From: Flaveria trinervia
Taxonomy: Eukaryota; Streptophyta; Magnoliopsida; Asterales; Asteraceae
Assembly (NCBI GenBank): GCA_025506515.1
Contig: CM046453.1
Location: 34,297,851-34,361,850, forward strand
Reading direction: 5' to 3'
DNA: 64,000 nucleotides
In this document: positions 45,353 to 57,972 of the stretch, in pieces
How positions within the stretch are numbered: position 1 is the stretch's first letter
Layout: each line of letters opens with the position of its first letter
Translations under genes and position numbers: made by a program
The notes under the pieces: model-generated
Told to the model about the DNA's origin: nothing
Database searches by the model: none
What the model saw: only the letters and a program-made list of their open reading frames with translations

Positions 45353-45880
45353 CGGAAGTTAACGAACGTACCAAAGATAAGTAAGGAAGATTATGAATGA
45401 AAGTGAATGATAGAAATGACATACAATGATGAATGAATGAAAGTTAATAAACAAATGATGATGAAAGATAATAATGACATTATATATGTATACGCATGAT
45501 GCTTGATCACGTATGCAAGTAAAGAACGGTTTTAAACGAAACTAAAGTATATTTTATTTTAAAACTAGAACTCACTGAGGAACGCTGACTTTTATGTGTT
45601 TTCACTTGGCATGTAATCGATTGCTGAGGATGGCACGGGTGGCTACTTGGCTTATTTTGGATGGCATCCATTTTGTATAACGATAATGTTTTTGTGATGT
45701 AATGCAACGAATTATATTTCGTAATCTGTAAACGATGTATTATTTTGCAAAAGCAATTATAATGATATGAAATGGTTTAAATTATTCCGCTGAAATGTTT
45801 TAGTAATGGTAAATAATTATATGTTTTGATGTGCAATGATCGACCAGCTGTGAGCGTCCCGGGAATGGGGCCTTACAAGT

Positions 45881-45892
45881 TGGTATTAGAGC
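45881..45892 (+). other. Primer binding site of gypsy G
   Basis: TGGTATTAGAGC, one change from TGGTATCAGAGC, the complement of the initiator tRNA-Met end. It lies three bases after the LTR. Confidence 0.88.
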
Positions 45893-46226
45893 CAAGTTTT
45901 AAGTGAAATAGGTAAAATACTTTATAAGAAACCTAAACTTAAATAAGAATGGGACAAAGGAGAAGGATGCCAGTCCGAGTAGCTGCTTGCCATCAGATAA
46001 TTTCTTAATGTTAACTGGTATTACGTGCACATTTTATGCGGTTTATGTGCTTTTACTAGATTAAGATACTGATGTAGTCAGGATAGGAAATGATTGGGGT
46101 ATAAAGAGTAAAGTAAGTGGCTAATCATAACTGACCATTATAATTAGGGACTTACTATGCATGACATAAACTGTGTTATTACCTTGAATGACCGTTTAGC
46201 TTTTGAATCTTATAGTGTGTTTTAGG
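45893..46226 (+). other. Gypsy G leader region
   Basis: About 330 bases between the primer site and the first gag ATG. I see no further feature in it. Confidence 0.6.
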
Positions 46227-46409
46227 ATGGCTGGTGGTAGATCGTCAAAGGCTTCTTGAGTTGGGTCGTGGTAGATGTGGTGTTGGATCATGTGTCACGA
46301 GAGGAAGCCCTCGGGCTAAAGAGGTGGCTCATGAAGAGCCCGAGACCCCTCATCTACAGGTGGTGATTAGAGTGCTACTTGATGGCCTTGATGAAAGAGA
46401 CTATGGTGG
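46227..46409 (+). pseudogene. Gypsy G gag, N-terminal piece
   Basis: The start is chosen at the ATG at 46227 (MAGGRSSKAS, then a stop). It lies at the expected distance from the leader. A Gly/Arg-rich start is usual for chromovirus gag. Arg/Glu-rich coding continues in another frame to GLDERDYGG, where element C interrupts. The piece resumes at 58551. Confidence 0.65.
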
Positions 46410-47332
46410 AGACAGGATCAGCGATCACAAGTTTGATGTATTAGAGTTCAAGCAGCGGAATACGAACAAGAATTAGACAAATTTTAGCAAGCAATCGATA
46501 CTTGTATGCATTAAGAGCACATACGGTTATAGGGAGAGAATATATTTCTGATTTCAAGGAATGTTTATAGATGTAGAATATTTCTAATCAAATCATTCAT
46601 TCATTCCATTCATTCTTCACACATATTACAATAGGTTGTCACTCCTTATATAGAGTGCAACAATCACTGCTGTTATCACGGAAAGTGACAACTGGCAGAT
46701 CTAATACAAAAATAACTAACTCTTAACAAACTACTGAAATGTTCACAACTACTGAGAACATATCAGAGTGTTAAGTACAAATATAAAACTACTGAAACTA
46801 CAACGACTGAAGAACAAGCTCTTCAGTCGTTTTACAAGACTACTGAAACATAAAACTACTGAACTGAAAATAAAACTACTGATATCACAACTACTGAAGA
46901 AGTACTCTTCAGCAGTTGTGACAAACTACTGACGCTTTAGTACTTGATCTTCAGACTTTGACCTTCAGATGTTTCATCAGCTGATGACTTCAGTAGATAT
47001 CATCAGCTGATGTCTTCAGTCTTTGTCTTCAGACTTTGTACATCAGTTGTTGATCTTCAGCACTTGTAAACTCTTCAGCTGTTGTACTTCAGTACTTTGG
47101 TCTTTCAGCTTCAGCACTTGTGTTCTTCAGTTGTTTAGCTTCAGTACTTGGTCTTCAGCTGTTGTACTTCAGCACTTTAGTTCTTCAGCTGTTGGAATCT
47201 TCAGCACTTGATCTTCAGCTGTTGAAGTCTTCAGCACTTGTCAAACTGCTATGAGTCTTTCAGCAGTTGTTGTGATACCATGTGGACTTAGAGGTTTTCT
47301 GATCTTGGCTCATTGGTTCTTTTGGTCCAACA
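46410..47332 (-). repeat. 3' LTR of element C
   Basis: AGACAGGATCAG to GGTCCAACA, matching both B LTRs. TATATAAGG is at 46644-46652. The word array covers 46730-47270. Confidence 0.93.
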
Positions 47333-47344
47333 AACTCCCCCTGA
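47333..47344 (-). other. Polypurine tract of element C
   Basis: AACTCCCCCTGA next to the LTR, TCAGGGGGAGTT on the element strand, matching B. Confidence 0.85.
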
Positions 47345-47368
47345 ACCAATGCAGCCAAAACCTCTAAA

Positions 47369-50300
47369 TTATTCGTTGTCCCACTTATTGTTGGCAAAGT
47401 GTTGGTCTTTTCCTTCTTGATCAGTAGAGAAGATGACCCATGTAAGCTCCGGCCTGGGAAGAAACCTCAAATATTTGTTTGGCAGAGTATGAATGGGAAC
47501 TCTGTTTTGGGGAACAGGACACAGAGTTGTTATCCCATTCATGAGATTCACTTCCCCATAATGAGTCTGTACGACTCTCTTGTGTAGGCCTCAAGGAAGG
47601 TGATTTGTTCCTCCATGGTTAGCTCTTCAGCACCTCCTTCAAACAATGATTCAGGCCCATAATACTCAGACAGGTATTTGGCTTGTTTCCCATTCTTTAG
47701 CTCCACAGTTGTTATTATTCTGTAAGCAAACTCATCCGGGTGATTACCCTCTAGGAACACTGGAGCTCATTTTTCCTGACTTCCTCAAGCCTCTTGTAAA
47801 CTAACCCCTTTTCACTATTTTGTTTTCCAGCATCTTCTGAGGGGTTAGATTAGCTTTATAGGCTTTCTTGAAGTCTTCTAGGATTTCCCAGGGTGAAACT
47901 ACAAAGACCAGAGAGATCACTCATCTACGATCCTTTTCACCTGGCCAATGTATCTCTGAGGTATATTTTTCTTATGAATTCTGTGAGAGACCCTGGGATC
48001 AGGCCAAATCCTCACTCTTTCCTTTTGATATTGAAAGGTATGCCTGAGAGTGTAAAGTCTGAGGGCTTGCTTCTTCATATTGATGATAGAAGATGTGGCT
48101 GCATAAGCTTTGTCAACTCTCTTCAGCAATTCCTCATCATGCTGTTTATGAAGCTCTTCTTCTTCTAGCTTTACTTTAACCATTTTTCTCTGGACTTCAG
48201 GAGTATTGCTGAGGAGTGACTTGTGGCCTTAGGCAACTGAGTCACAGCTGAGAGTGGCAGCCCTACTCATCATCTTCTTCATCATCTTCTAGCCTCAATA
48301 TCCTTCTCTTCTTCTTCAAGGGTATATCATCGGCTATGGGTTTTGAGGGTAGGGAGTTGGTTTGGTGGGTTGTGTTTTGGGTGGTTTTGGTGCGGGAATG
48401 TTGACAGGCTGTTCTAGCATCCTTGATGTGAGTGTGGCTTTTGATTGCTTGGCTAGCTCAGTCCTGCTCCCAGCACCCACTTCATTCAAAGCTTCAATAA
48501 CAAGCCCCTTAGTATATGCTTCAGACGAACAGATCTTGGTGGTGATTGCCAAGATACTGTCCCTGGACCAAGCTTTGATTTCGATCATTGATCTTCCAAG
48601 ATATTTTGCAATAAATCTAATCATGATTTCAAGCCTTTCTTTCTCTAACACTTCATACTTGCCCATCTATTCTGGATTTCTTCAATCTCTAGTCGTCGAA
48701 TCTCAGAGTCAAGTTTATTGTGTCATGGCCTTGCCTAAACAGCTGATCAATGATGTTGTCCATTGATCTGCTGTGTTCGGCATCAGCCTTTTATCAGTAG
48801 CTCCAAGGCTTTATCTTCAGCAATGTGATCATCAGCACCTTTCTTTCGCTTGTAGGTGAGCAGTGGTTGCTGTTCTTTCTCCTCCTTTGGGCTTGCTTCG
48901 CTTCCTTCTTTTCCTCGGATCTTTTCCTCTTCTTTTCTTTCACTGCAGTACTCTCCCCTCTTTTTTGGATGCATTGGAGGAAGGGGTTTGTACCACAGAA
49001 AGAGTCTTTTGTACAGCAGCATCAATCAGGGGCTGTAAAGTGGAGGAAAGCCTCTCATCAATGGCTTTAGTCACAATATCAGTGATTATGGGTGTGATGA
49101 GAGGGAGGGAATTTTGAATAAGTACAGCACCTATTTGCTCAGGAGGGTTCTGTTCCTGAGAAGTAGGGCCTGAAGCAGAGGCAGGTGGTTGAGTTTGGAG
49201 TGGCTCAGTGTTTGGGAAACCTTCAAGTGAAGGTGCCATCTGTGGGTGGGTAGAGGCAATGGTCTTTCTCCTTGTGAGAGTTGATCAAGTAGGTTTTGCA
49301 GCCTACTGACCTTCTCTTCAAGGATTGTGTTCTGGGCAAGAACATCGTAGAAAAAACCCAGGTCATCATCAGCCGAAGCTGAATCATCTGACCTCCTACT
49401 TAGAGCAGGATTTACATGCACTGGGTGTAGACCAGTTGATGCATGTGCCCCTTGTGCTTGGTACTGGGGACTTCCAGCCTCAGGACAGTGTCCATCATCA
49501 GCTGTTGCCTCTAGTGAGGTCTTAGCAATATTACCAGCCGCATTCTGATCAGGTGCTGAGTCAGAGGAGGTGGCACCTCACTAGATATTCTAAGCTCCTT
49601 GTCTACACCAGGAGATAGAAGTGGTAACCCCTGTGCTGTGGTTCTCAAGTGCACTGTGTTCCTCCCCCTAAATTGTAGAGGTATTCCCAGTAGTAAATGG
49701 TTGCTGGGAAGGGGGTGAGTGCAGTTGAGTCAGCACTTGTGCAACTATTAAAGTTGGGCTGTGAGGGGCGGTTGTTTGGGGTGAGGGATAGAAGCAGTGT
49801 GCACCTGGGGAGGTTGGTGCTCTTCAATGGCAATCCCCTCAAGTGAGGAAGATCCCAGATATGTAGGTACCCCTTTTGTGGTTGCTGTAGGCTCCTGTTG
49901 AGAGGAAGCCTGAGCGCTATGGCTGGAAGAGTCATTGTATCCACTAGGGGGTTTGGACTAGTGGATATATCCTGCGTTTGTGTTGCAGGGGCATCCTCAG
50001 GGACTCAATTCCCGGAGTAGCCGTTTTGGGTTCTTTTTGGTGGTTTGGTGGGGACTTTTGATTTGGAGGTGGGTGGCTGTGGGTTCCAGCTGCGTGGTTT
50101 TCGCAGCTTGGCAGCCATTTTAAGTGTCTGGTCAGAGTTGTGCCGGGAGTATACTTCCGGCAGAACAGCCGTAGCAGGGACTCCCAAGCCAACAAGTCCC
50201 TCAGCATTAAGCTAGTTTGTAATGATGGCCATTATGAACCGTGGATATAATATCCAACGGTTGGCAGTTAGTTTTTGAGCCATATCCTTGAGCTCTGAAA

Positions 50301-50826
50301 ATATTATTTCTGAAAAGTTTAGCGGTTGTTGCTCAAGAGAAACATTACCTGCTGCCATTTCGTCGACATTTGATCCCAAGACGACGTCTTAGGGGCCAAA
50401 CATACATTCACCATGTGAAAGATTAGGCGCTCAGCGTCATTAAAGTGTTTCTTCATGATAGTGGAGGCACTGAGATCACCTTGATATCCATGTTGGCAAA
50501 GGATAGATCTGTGGTGCCCTTCGGATATCCAGCAGGAGAACTAGCATCATTCAGATGAAGAATTTTGCGGATTATTGCAGGAGTGATGACTACTTCTTTG
50601 TTGTTTACGACCGACTGAGAGATGGTGTGTTGTTCTCCCCAGTGGTAATAGTAACGTTCATCCAAAATTGTTGAAGAGATTCAGCATGTAGTATGGGATT
50701 CAGAAGAAATGCCGTATTGTATTGGGACTGAACCATAAGATCGATAGCAGTATCGAACTTAGTCCAGAGGGCGATTTAGTGAGGTAGGCAACACAGTTGT
50801 GTCGCGGTTTATTTGCATGGACGCCA
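47369..50826 (-). pseudogene. ORF3 of element C
   Basis: The start is chosen at the ATG ending at 50826, inside the same MASMQ context as B although the next codons are shifted. The N-terminal part has HLNDASSPAGYPKGTTDLSF (50453-50665). The middle is Pro/Thr rich with LFCRKYTPGTTL. LAQNTILEEKVSRLQNLLDQ follows (49131-49421), then PLITPIITDIVTKAIDERL (48940-49239), both likely helical. The C-terminal part has ERLEIMIRFIAKYLGRSM (48334-48666), RVRIWPDPRVSHRIHKKNIP (47917-48183) and FLEGNHPDEFAYRI (47548-47760), ending near FANNKWDNE with a stop at 47369. It spans about 1,150 codons; most breaks are single-base shifts. No known enzyme domain and no membrane segment are visible. Confidence 0.75.
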
Positions 50827-51588
50827 TTGAGAAAGGGAAGGTTTTGGAGAGGAACGTTAGGTTTGAAGAATGAAGCATTGAGAGCTTAGGTCAGGGATAT
50901 TTATAGGGTACGGGTAAGAAAACGACTGAAGGATGTGGTATTAGTCATCAGTAGTTTTAAACGACCGTTGACATGGTATTATCCTTTCAGACGTTGAAAC
51001 AGCTGAAGTCGTGGTGTTAGGCATCAGAAGTTAGAAAACTACTGAAGACCGTGGTTTTGACTTCAGATGATTGAAACAACTGAGGACTTGGTGTTTGTCA
51101 TCAGTAGTTATGAAACTACTGAGGACAGTGGTTTTGTCATCAGCTGTTGTAAACAACTGAAGACTTGGTATTAGTCATCAGTAGTTATTAAACTACTGAA
51201 GACAGTGGTTTTGCTTCAGTTGTTTAGAATGAAACAGCAGTTGTACAAACGACTGAAGAGAAAGTTCTCTTCAGCTGTTTTCGTCAATTCTTAGCTTTTC
51301 AGCTGTTTCATACTGTCCTCAACACATTCATCAGCCTTTTTGGCTGAGTTCAGTTGTTTCATAGGATATCAGACTATTTTTTTTACTGATTGCAGTAGTT
51401 GTAACTGCATTAGTAGTTGTAACTACGTCAGTAGTTTAGAACAGATGAAGTACTGCAGTACTTGTGAGACATTTAGCCTTCAGTAGTTATAGAAACTGCT
51501 GAGGGTAAAAGAGCTCATCAGTACTTATATGTGACATAGTTACTAATGATCATCAGTACTTATTACTAAGATCATCAGTAGTTGTCAC
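50827..51588 (-). promoter_or_regulatory. Spacer with word array and TATAAATA before C ORF3
   Basis: TATAAATA lies at 50898-50905 on the minus strand in CCCTATAAATATCCC, 72 bases before the ORF3 ATG. Directly upstream (50930-51590) are CAGTAGTT/AACTACTG, CAGCTGTT and CAGTACTT words like those in U3. The TATA context differs from the LTR one, so this is not a plain LTR copy. An internal promoter is my inference. Confidence 0.55.
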
Positions 51589-53260
51589 TTATTCTAGCTG
51601 CAGCATACCAAGCCTTAACACCAGTTTTGGAAAGTTGAACTATCCAAAGGCTTAGTAAAAATGTCTGCAAGCTCATCAGCATTAGGCACAAACTTAGGAT
51701 CAATCAGACCTTTTTCAAACAATCCCTTATAAAATAATGTCTGATCTCTATATGTTTGGTCCTAGAGTGCTGGACTGGATTTTTGACAATGCAAAGAGCT
51801 GAAGCACTATCCATTAACAATGGAGTCTTAGTCTCTGTAATGCCATAATCCAAAAGTTGGTTTTGAAGCCAGAGTACCTGAGATGTACAACTTGCAGCAG
51901 CAATGTACTCTGCTTCAGCAGTTGATGTAGCAACTGAGGTCTGTTTCTTGCTCTGCCAAGAAATCAAGCAGTTGCCTAGGAATTGACATCCACCAGAAGT
52001 TGATCTCCTGGTCAACTTACACCCTGCATAGTCACTGTCAGAAAAAGCAACTAATTTACCAGAATGTCCAGTAGAATACCATAAACCTAGAGATGGAGTG
52101 CCTTGCAGATATCTAAAGATCCTCTTGACTGCAATCAGATGAGACTCTTTAGGTGCAGCCTAAAATCTAGCACAAACACATGTAGCAACATAATATCTGG
52201 TCTAGAAGCTGTTAAATACATCAAGGACCCAATCATACATCGTAAGTGTTTCATCAACCACTTTACCTTTCTGATCTGTATCCAGTTGTGTGGTGCTGCA
52301 CATGGGGGTAGAACAGGGCTTACAGTTTTGTAAATCAAACTTTTGCAAAAGATCTTTTGTGTATTTGGACTGATGAATGAAAATTCCATCAGCCTTTTGT
52401 TTGATTTGCAACCCCAGAAAGAACTGTAATTCTCCCATGGCACTCATTTCAAACTTCTGTTGCATCAACTTGTAAAGGCATCACACAACTTTGGATCAGA
52501 GGATGCAAAATGATATCATCTACATAAATTTGAACAAGTAGATTATGCTGCCCAGCTTTCTTAATGAATAAAGTCTTATCTATGGAACCTCTAGTGAAAT
52601 TGTTTTCCAGAAGAAAGTTTGATAATGTCTCATACCAGGCTCTAGGAGCTTGTTTAACCCATAAAGAGCCTTATCAAGCTTATACACCCAATTAGGATGT
52701 TTATTGTCCTCAAAGCCTGGAGGTTGACATACATAACCTCTTCTTTAATTTTTCCATACAAAAATGCACTTTTGACATCCATTTGAAAAACTTTAAGGTT
52801 TTGATAAGCAGCATAAGCTAAAAACAATCGAATTGCTTCCAGTCTGGCTACAGGGGCAAAGGTTTCATCATAATCAATACCTTCTTCTTGTGCAAACCCC
52901 TGAACAACCAGTCTGGCTTGTTCTTAACAATAAGCCCATTTTCATCAGTTTTGTTCCTAAACACCCATTAGTGCCTATTGCACACTTAACTGGAGGTAGA
53001 GGAACCAGTTCCCACACTTGCTGTTTCTTGAACTGAAGAAGCTCAAGCTGCATGGCATCAACCCATCCATTGTCCTTTAAAGCAATGTCATAATTCTTTG
53101 GCTCTTGCTGACTGATGAAGAGAGCATAGAAGCAGAAATTTGACAATTGACTTCTTGTTGATACTCCAGCAGTGATATCACCAATGATTTGAGACATAGG
53201 GTGATTCTTCAGATCTTGATACACAATGAGATCTGTGCAAGTGTTTGTAGCAGGCTCAGC
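51589..53260 (-). pseudogene. Element C reverse transcriptase and RNase H
   Basis: Begins near 53250 (KNHPMSQIIGDI) and includes WVDAMQLELLQFKKQQVWEL. YVDD is at 52515-52526. A stretch MQQKFEMSAMGELQFFLGLQ follows (52202-52468). RNase H is open at 51704-52015 with QTSVATSTAEAEYIAAASC and MDSASALCIVKNPVQHSRTK, ending at a stop at 51589. Frame changes near 52930, 52640, 52490 and 51720 are single-base or two-base. Confidence 0.9.
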
Positions 53261-54440
53261 AGCAACAGATGGTGATGGTGAATCATTTCCTTGAAACCAA
53301 TCAGTGGATGGTAATTCAAAGGAATTGAATTCGAAGAGATCTCTCATCAGCATTTGTTTTGGATGGTGCTACTGGAGCTACAGGAACATCAGGTCTAGCT
53401 GAATCAGGCAGCTGATCACTAAACCTGAAGAGGTGAGTACTGCAATCATCATCATCAGCAGTACCACCGGGTGGTGAACTGTTGACAGGAGCAACAGCAG
53501 GAGTTTGATGAGGAACATATTGCAGTATGTCCAAATCAAATAACTCCACAGGGCTTTGTGGAATCTTGTCCTTTGGAGATTCATTAAACTTAACATGTAG
53601 AGTTTCTTCAACCATCTTTGTTCTGCAGTTGAAGACTCTGTATGCCTTACAAGTAGATGAATAACCAACAAAATACCCTGCATCCACCTTAGGAGCAAAT
53701 TTTTGGAGTTGATCCTTTGTGTTGAGAATAAAACAGGGACACCCAAATGCTTTGAAAAATGAAATCAGAGGAGCCAAATGATGGAGAACTTCATATGGAG
53801 TCTTCATCAATCTCTGATTTACTAAAACTCTATTTTGCACATAGCAAGCTGTGTTGACAGCTTCAGCCCAAAAGGTCAGTGGCAAACCAGAGTCAGCCAG
53901 CATGGACCTTGCAGCTTCAATGAGGGTCCTGTTCTTTCTCTCCACTACTCCATTTTGTTCTGGAGTCCTTGGAATGCTGAACTGCCTTTTGATTCCCTTT
54001 GAAAGATAGAAGTCATCAAGTGTATGATTTCTGAATTCAGTTCCATTGTCACTCCTAATACACTTGACTGGAAGGGAATACTGCTTCTCAATACACACAA
54101 AGTGAATAATCTTCTGAGCAGCCTCATCCTTTGAATGTAGGAAGAAAGTCCATACAAATCTGGAGTAATCATCCACAATTACCAGACAGTATTTCTTCTT
54201 TGCCTTGCTCATTACTCTCACAGGACCAAATAGATCCATATGCAGTAATTGCAAGCAGGCAGTGGACTTAGGCACTTCAATAGGATGGAATGAGACTTTG
54301 TGATGTTTTCCTTTTAAACAAGCAGTGCAGGTTTCATCACAGTGGAACTCCTTTATTGGTAAGCCTCTGACTAAACTTTTGTGGTAAGCTGATTCATGTT
54401 TTTGAGATTAACATGACCAATCTTCTGTGCCACAGTTTAG
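53261..54440 (-). pseudogene. Element C integrase, long open frame
   Basis: 319 codons are open (53316-54275). HMDLFGP, RSDNGTEFRNH and NGVVERKNR give the catalytic Asp, Asp, Glu (Glu codon 53940-53942). FWAEAVNTACYVQNRVLVNQ and YFVGYSSTCKAYRVF follow, then a Pro/Ala-rich linker. Upstream, the HHCC finger keeps both Cys (ETCTACLKG), but one base is missing near 54380, so finger and core are in different frames. The enzyme would insert cDNA. Confidence 0.9.
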
Positions 54441-54895
54441 ATTCTTGAGAAGAGGCTTTGGAAATAGGCAAGGATTGCCTTTGAGATCTATCTTCTTAGA
54501 AAGATATAAGGCATACACTCTTCCTGTCCTGTTGGCTTCAGGAGAGTGTGATCATCCAACACCTTGTCAATCAAGTGCAAAACTTTGGATGACAGAATCC
54601 TACAGTTTTGACTGGTGAAAAGAGCAACATGGCCTTTATCACACATTTGACTGACACTCAAGAGATTGTACTTGAGATTTTCCACATGATTAACATCATC
54701 AAATTTGATTTCTCCATTGGAGACAAAGCCCTTACCAATGATGTAACCCCTAGCATCATTGCCAAAAGAAACAAATCCCTTCTTTCCTTGAGAGTAGTCA
54801 TGAAGAAGAGAGCTATTCCCAGTCATGTGCATAGATCCCCCACTGTCTACATACCAGATGCTACTTTGGCATGTTGAAGAACCCTGCAATTATAA
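54441..54895 (-). pseudogene. Element C aspartic protease
   Basis: 133 open codons (54488-54889) start with SSIWYVDSGGSMHMTGNSSL, the DSG active site, then GFVSFGNDARGYIIGKGFV and NLKYNLLSVSQMCDKGHVAL. The active-site Asp-Ser-Gly is intact. It would mature Gag-Pol. Confidence 0.9.
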
Positions 54896-56277
54896 ACAAT
54901 CAGTTAGTTTTAGAGACCCAAACCTTTTTGGTTTTGGGCCTGGTCTCATCAATAGATGGTAAACTAACAGGTTTATTTGAAACAACAGCCTGAGAGGAAG
55001 AAGATGGTGTAGAAGAGGAGTCCTTTGGCTTGGATCTCCTTTTCTGTGGTTTCAACATAGGAGCATCTAGTTGGTTAACTCTACCCAACAGATGTTGAAC
55101 CATCATAACCAGCTGTGTCTGATTTTGTGATAAGACTTTCAGCTTATCAGACATATTGCCAGTGGAGTTTGATAAGTCCCTATGTTGCCCCTTCTTCTTC
55201 TGAGCATTCTCAGCTGTCACCTGTTTAACCCCTTCCTTTTTGGATTTCTTTGAGGACTTAAGGTTACAGGATTTGATGTTGCTGATACAAATGTGGTCTC
55301 AAACTCAGTTTTCATTTTTAACCATTTTCTCTTTAATTTCTTCTTTTTGTTTGAGTTTGGAACCTCTTTTGTACCAACAATCATCTGTAAGATGATTGAA
55401 CAAACCACATACTTCACATGGTTTCTTCTTCATCTTAGGTTGATCATCAACTAAGAGGGTGAAGCAACTGAAGACTTGTTCTTCAATGCTTTGGAAGCAT
55501 TGTTTGCTTTCTTGACTGCCTCTTTAGTAGTCTTCAAACTCTTTCTACTGTCAGTTTTCTTCTCTTCAGTACTGACAGCAGTTGAAGTTTGAACTTCAGT
55601 GTTAGATCCTGCTCTCTAGTCCTTTCAGGACCTTCAGAATTAACTCCTGAGTTGATCAACTCATTAATCATGTGAATGTTAGCATTTGAACCATCAACAT
55701 CAGCTGATAAGTTCAAAGAGGGCTTGATGCTGACTGCTACTTTTGATTGTGCTGTATCAAAGGTAGATCACATGATGTGATGGATTGGTTATCACTCTCA
55801 CCATCAGATACTTACCTCTGCTCTTGGGGTAAAATCTGTAGGTGGAGCAGTATGATTGTAACCAATTCCAAACTTCACATTTGAAGCAGATTGCTTACTA
55901 AGAAGCATTTCAAAACCTTTGCATGATTGTACCCATCTATCACACTCGACCTGGGTAACTGCAAGGGTTTCTTTGAGATCTTTGTACTTCTCTAGAAGTA
56001 CTTCTTCTCTAGCCTTATCATCAATTATTTGGCAATTCAGTTTATAAATCTCATCATTTTTATCTTTAAGCACAGACTCAAACTCAGCTTTGTTTTTGGA
56101 AATTATTTGTTCTAGCTCAATGTTCTTATTAATTAGAGCTACTTTTGCTTCTCTAATGGAAGCAAATGCTGCTATGCATGGTTCAGAACTTAATTTGGCT
56201 TTTGCCTCAGAGGATACCTGTGATACCTGACGTGTAGAGGCATTAGAAAATGAAGTATCAGCAGACTCCAAAGCCAT
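54896..56277 (-). pseudogene. Element C linker with coiled coil and second knuckle
   Basis: 157 open codons (55804-56277) are heptad-rich: VALINKNIELEQIISKNKAE and LLEKYKDLKETLAVTQVE, a probable coiled coil. After a frame change near 55800, an acidic/Ser stretch leads to the second knuckle near 55390-55430 (CEVCGLFNHL in B). Then come a Lys-rich part and LVMMVQHLLGRVNQLDAP (54900-55220). Confidence 0.78.
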
Positions 56278-57739
56278 AAGAGCCAGATTCCCAAAGGACT
56301 GTCACCACCATGTTGACCAGCACCTGAAAACAGTTGATCATGACCAGACATGTCATCTGGTAAACTGCTCCAGTCAACAACTCCTGGGGTGAAGAAGCTG
56401 TGTTGTTGAGGTTGAGTTTGTTGATGAGATTGGGATGGCTGAGGTTCTGGTAGTGCATGAGGTTGTGGTGCCATAGGAACTTGAACTTGATTTGACTGTG
56501 GCATGTAATAGCAAGGGTACGGATATGGCATTTGACCCTGAGGAACAAAATATGCTGGAGATTGTTGTTGAGGATGATGACTAGAAGTGACAGGATGTTG
56601 CCCCCTGTGTTGTTGACTATTCCAGGAAAAGTCACAAGGGTGCAGTGGAGTTAGATCCAGTTGATCTACACTCTCTTGCAAAGTGTCAAGCCTTTGGCAT
56701 TTGTGACACCTCAACTTGCTCTTGTCAAAACCAACTTTGGTTTTGCCAGAAAGTCCTGGGAATTTTCTTCCAGTCCTTTTATAGAACTTCTAAGATCTGA
56801 TATTTATCAGGGCCATTTGGCTCAAAATATCCATCTCCTCTAAGTCATCATCAGCAATCCCCTTGAGATCATCCATAATGAAGCATAGATTGTCATTATT
56901 ACACCCAGTAAACTGACCATCAATACTCACAAATGCAGAATCAAAAGTGCTTGAAGAGAAATTAATATGCTCATCATACTGGCATTCAGATGAAGCATAT
57001 TCTGACTCATGACCACCAAGGCAGTGTTGCCTGGTACAAAGTCTTCAGTGAGCTTTCCAGATGAAGACAGCTTTCTCTTCTGTTCTATCTCTCTCTCAAA
57101 CGTGAGCAGTTTCCCATGGAGTTGGGTGAGAGATAGTTTGTCCAAACTTGCACTGGAGCGTAGGACAATAGTATATGTGTCCCATCTCTCAGGCAGTGAT
57201 CTGAGAAATCTGTTATTCATCTGAATATTTGTGTACTCAAGTTTGACCATTTTTAGTTCAGAGATCAAACAAGAGAACCGCTCATATTGTTGAGTCAGTG
57301 TCTCACCCTTTCTATGAGAGAATGTCTCATATTGTTGGGCAAGAATTTCTCTATTATTTGCCAAGACCTCATCTGTTCCTCCAAATTGTTCTTTCAAGGC
57401 ATTCCAGAGGTCATGGGAAGTTTCATGATGCATTAGCCCAGAATAGATTTCATTTGGCAGTGCCATGGCCAGAATTCCATGGGCTTTTGCATCAATTTCA
57501 AGCAACTTCTTATCCTCATCTGAGTATTGCTCCCTCCTCTTCGGAACCATTTGATTGGTTTCCGGGTTATTCACCATAGGCTTGTGTGGACCATGTACCA
57601 CTGATGTCCAACAACCTGCGCTGTTAACAGACAGGTGATGGAGCATACGTCTTTGCCATATGTTATACTCATTCCTAACCAGCATTGGTGGCTTGGTTGA
57701 GGAACCAGTATTGTGAGGATCATTGGAGGGAGTAGTCAT
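56278..57739 (-). pseudogene. Element C gag, best-preserved copy
   Basis: Starts at the ATG ending at 57739 (MTTPSNDPHNTGSS) with 270 open codons to 56927. LVRNEYNIWQRRMLHHL, YSDEDKKLLEIDAKAHGILA, DLWNALKEQFGGTDEV and RFLRSLPERWDTYTIVLRSS are copia gag blocks. After a one-base shift near 57020 comes a GRKFPGLSGKTKVGFDKSKL part with a knuckle, CHKCQRL (56690-56714). A one-base loss after it (GTCAAG here, GTCCAAG in B) shifts the rest of the knuckle. A Gln/Pro-rich tail follows. Confidence 0.9.
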
Positions 57740-57972
57740 TTTCAGTTCAAAACAATTTAATTCAAGCTTTTAAAGGTTTTACACAGACCACAACAAACTC
57801 AATGAAAACCAAGAAAAGATCTCAGGATGAATGACCAGAAATACAGAAAATTCAATCTCTATAACCGTTTCTTGCAAAAACAAAAGCTAATTCAATCAAA
57901 CTTAGATCTTGAATAGCAGTTTCAATGATCAATTATTAGATCGATCAATGATTAGCCTGCTCTGATACCATT
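57740..57972 (-). other. Element C leader and primer binding site
   Basis: GCTCTGATACCATT (57959-57972) complements initiator tRNA-Met, next to the right LTR. The leader is about 220 bases and nearly matches that of B. Confidence 0.85.

Larger units (their letters stand above)
43680..45877 (+). repeat. 5' LTR of gypsy element G
   Basis: Begins TGTGACACCCG and ends GGGGCCTTACA, three bases before the primer site. At 2,198 bases it is long, as in Tekay-type elements. Minus-strand reading frames in it are not supported as genes. It holds a GCGCC-rich word array (44320-44645) and a 105-base direct repeat (45100-45352). Confidence 0.9.
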
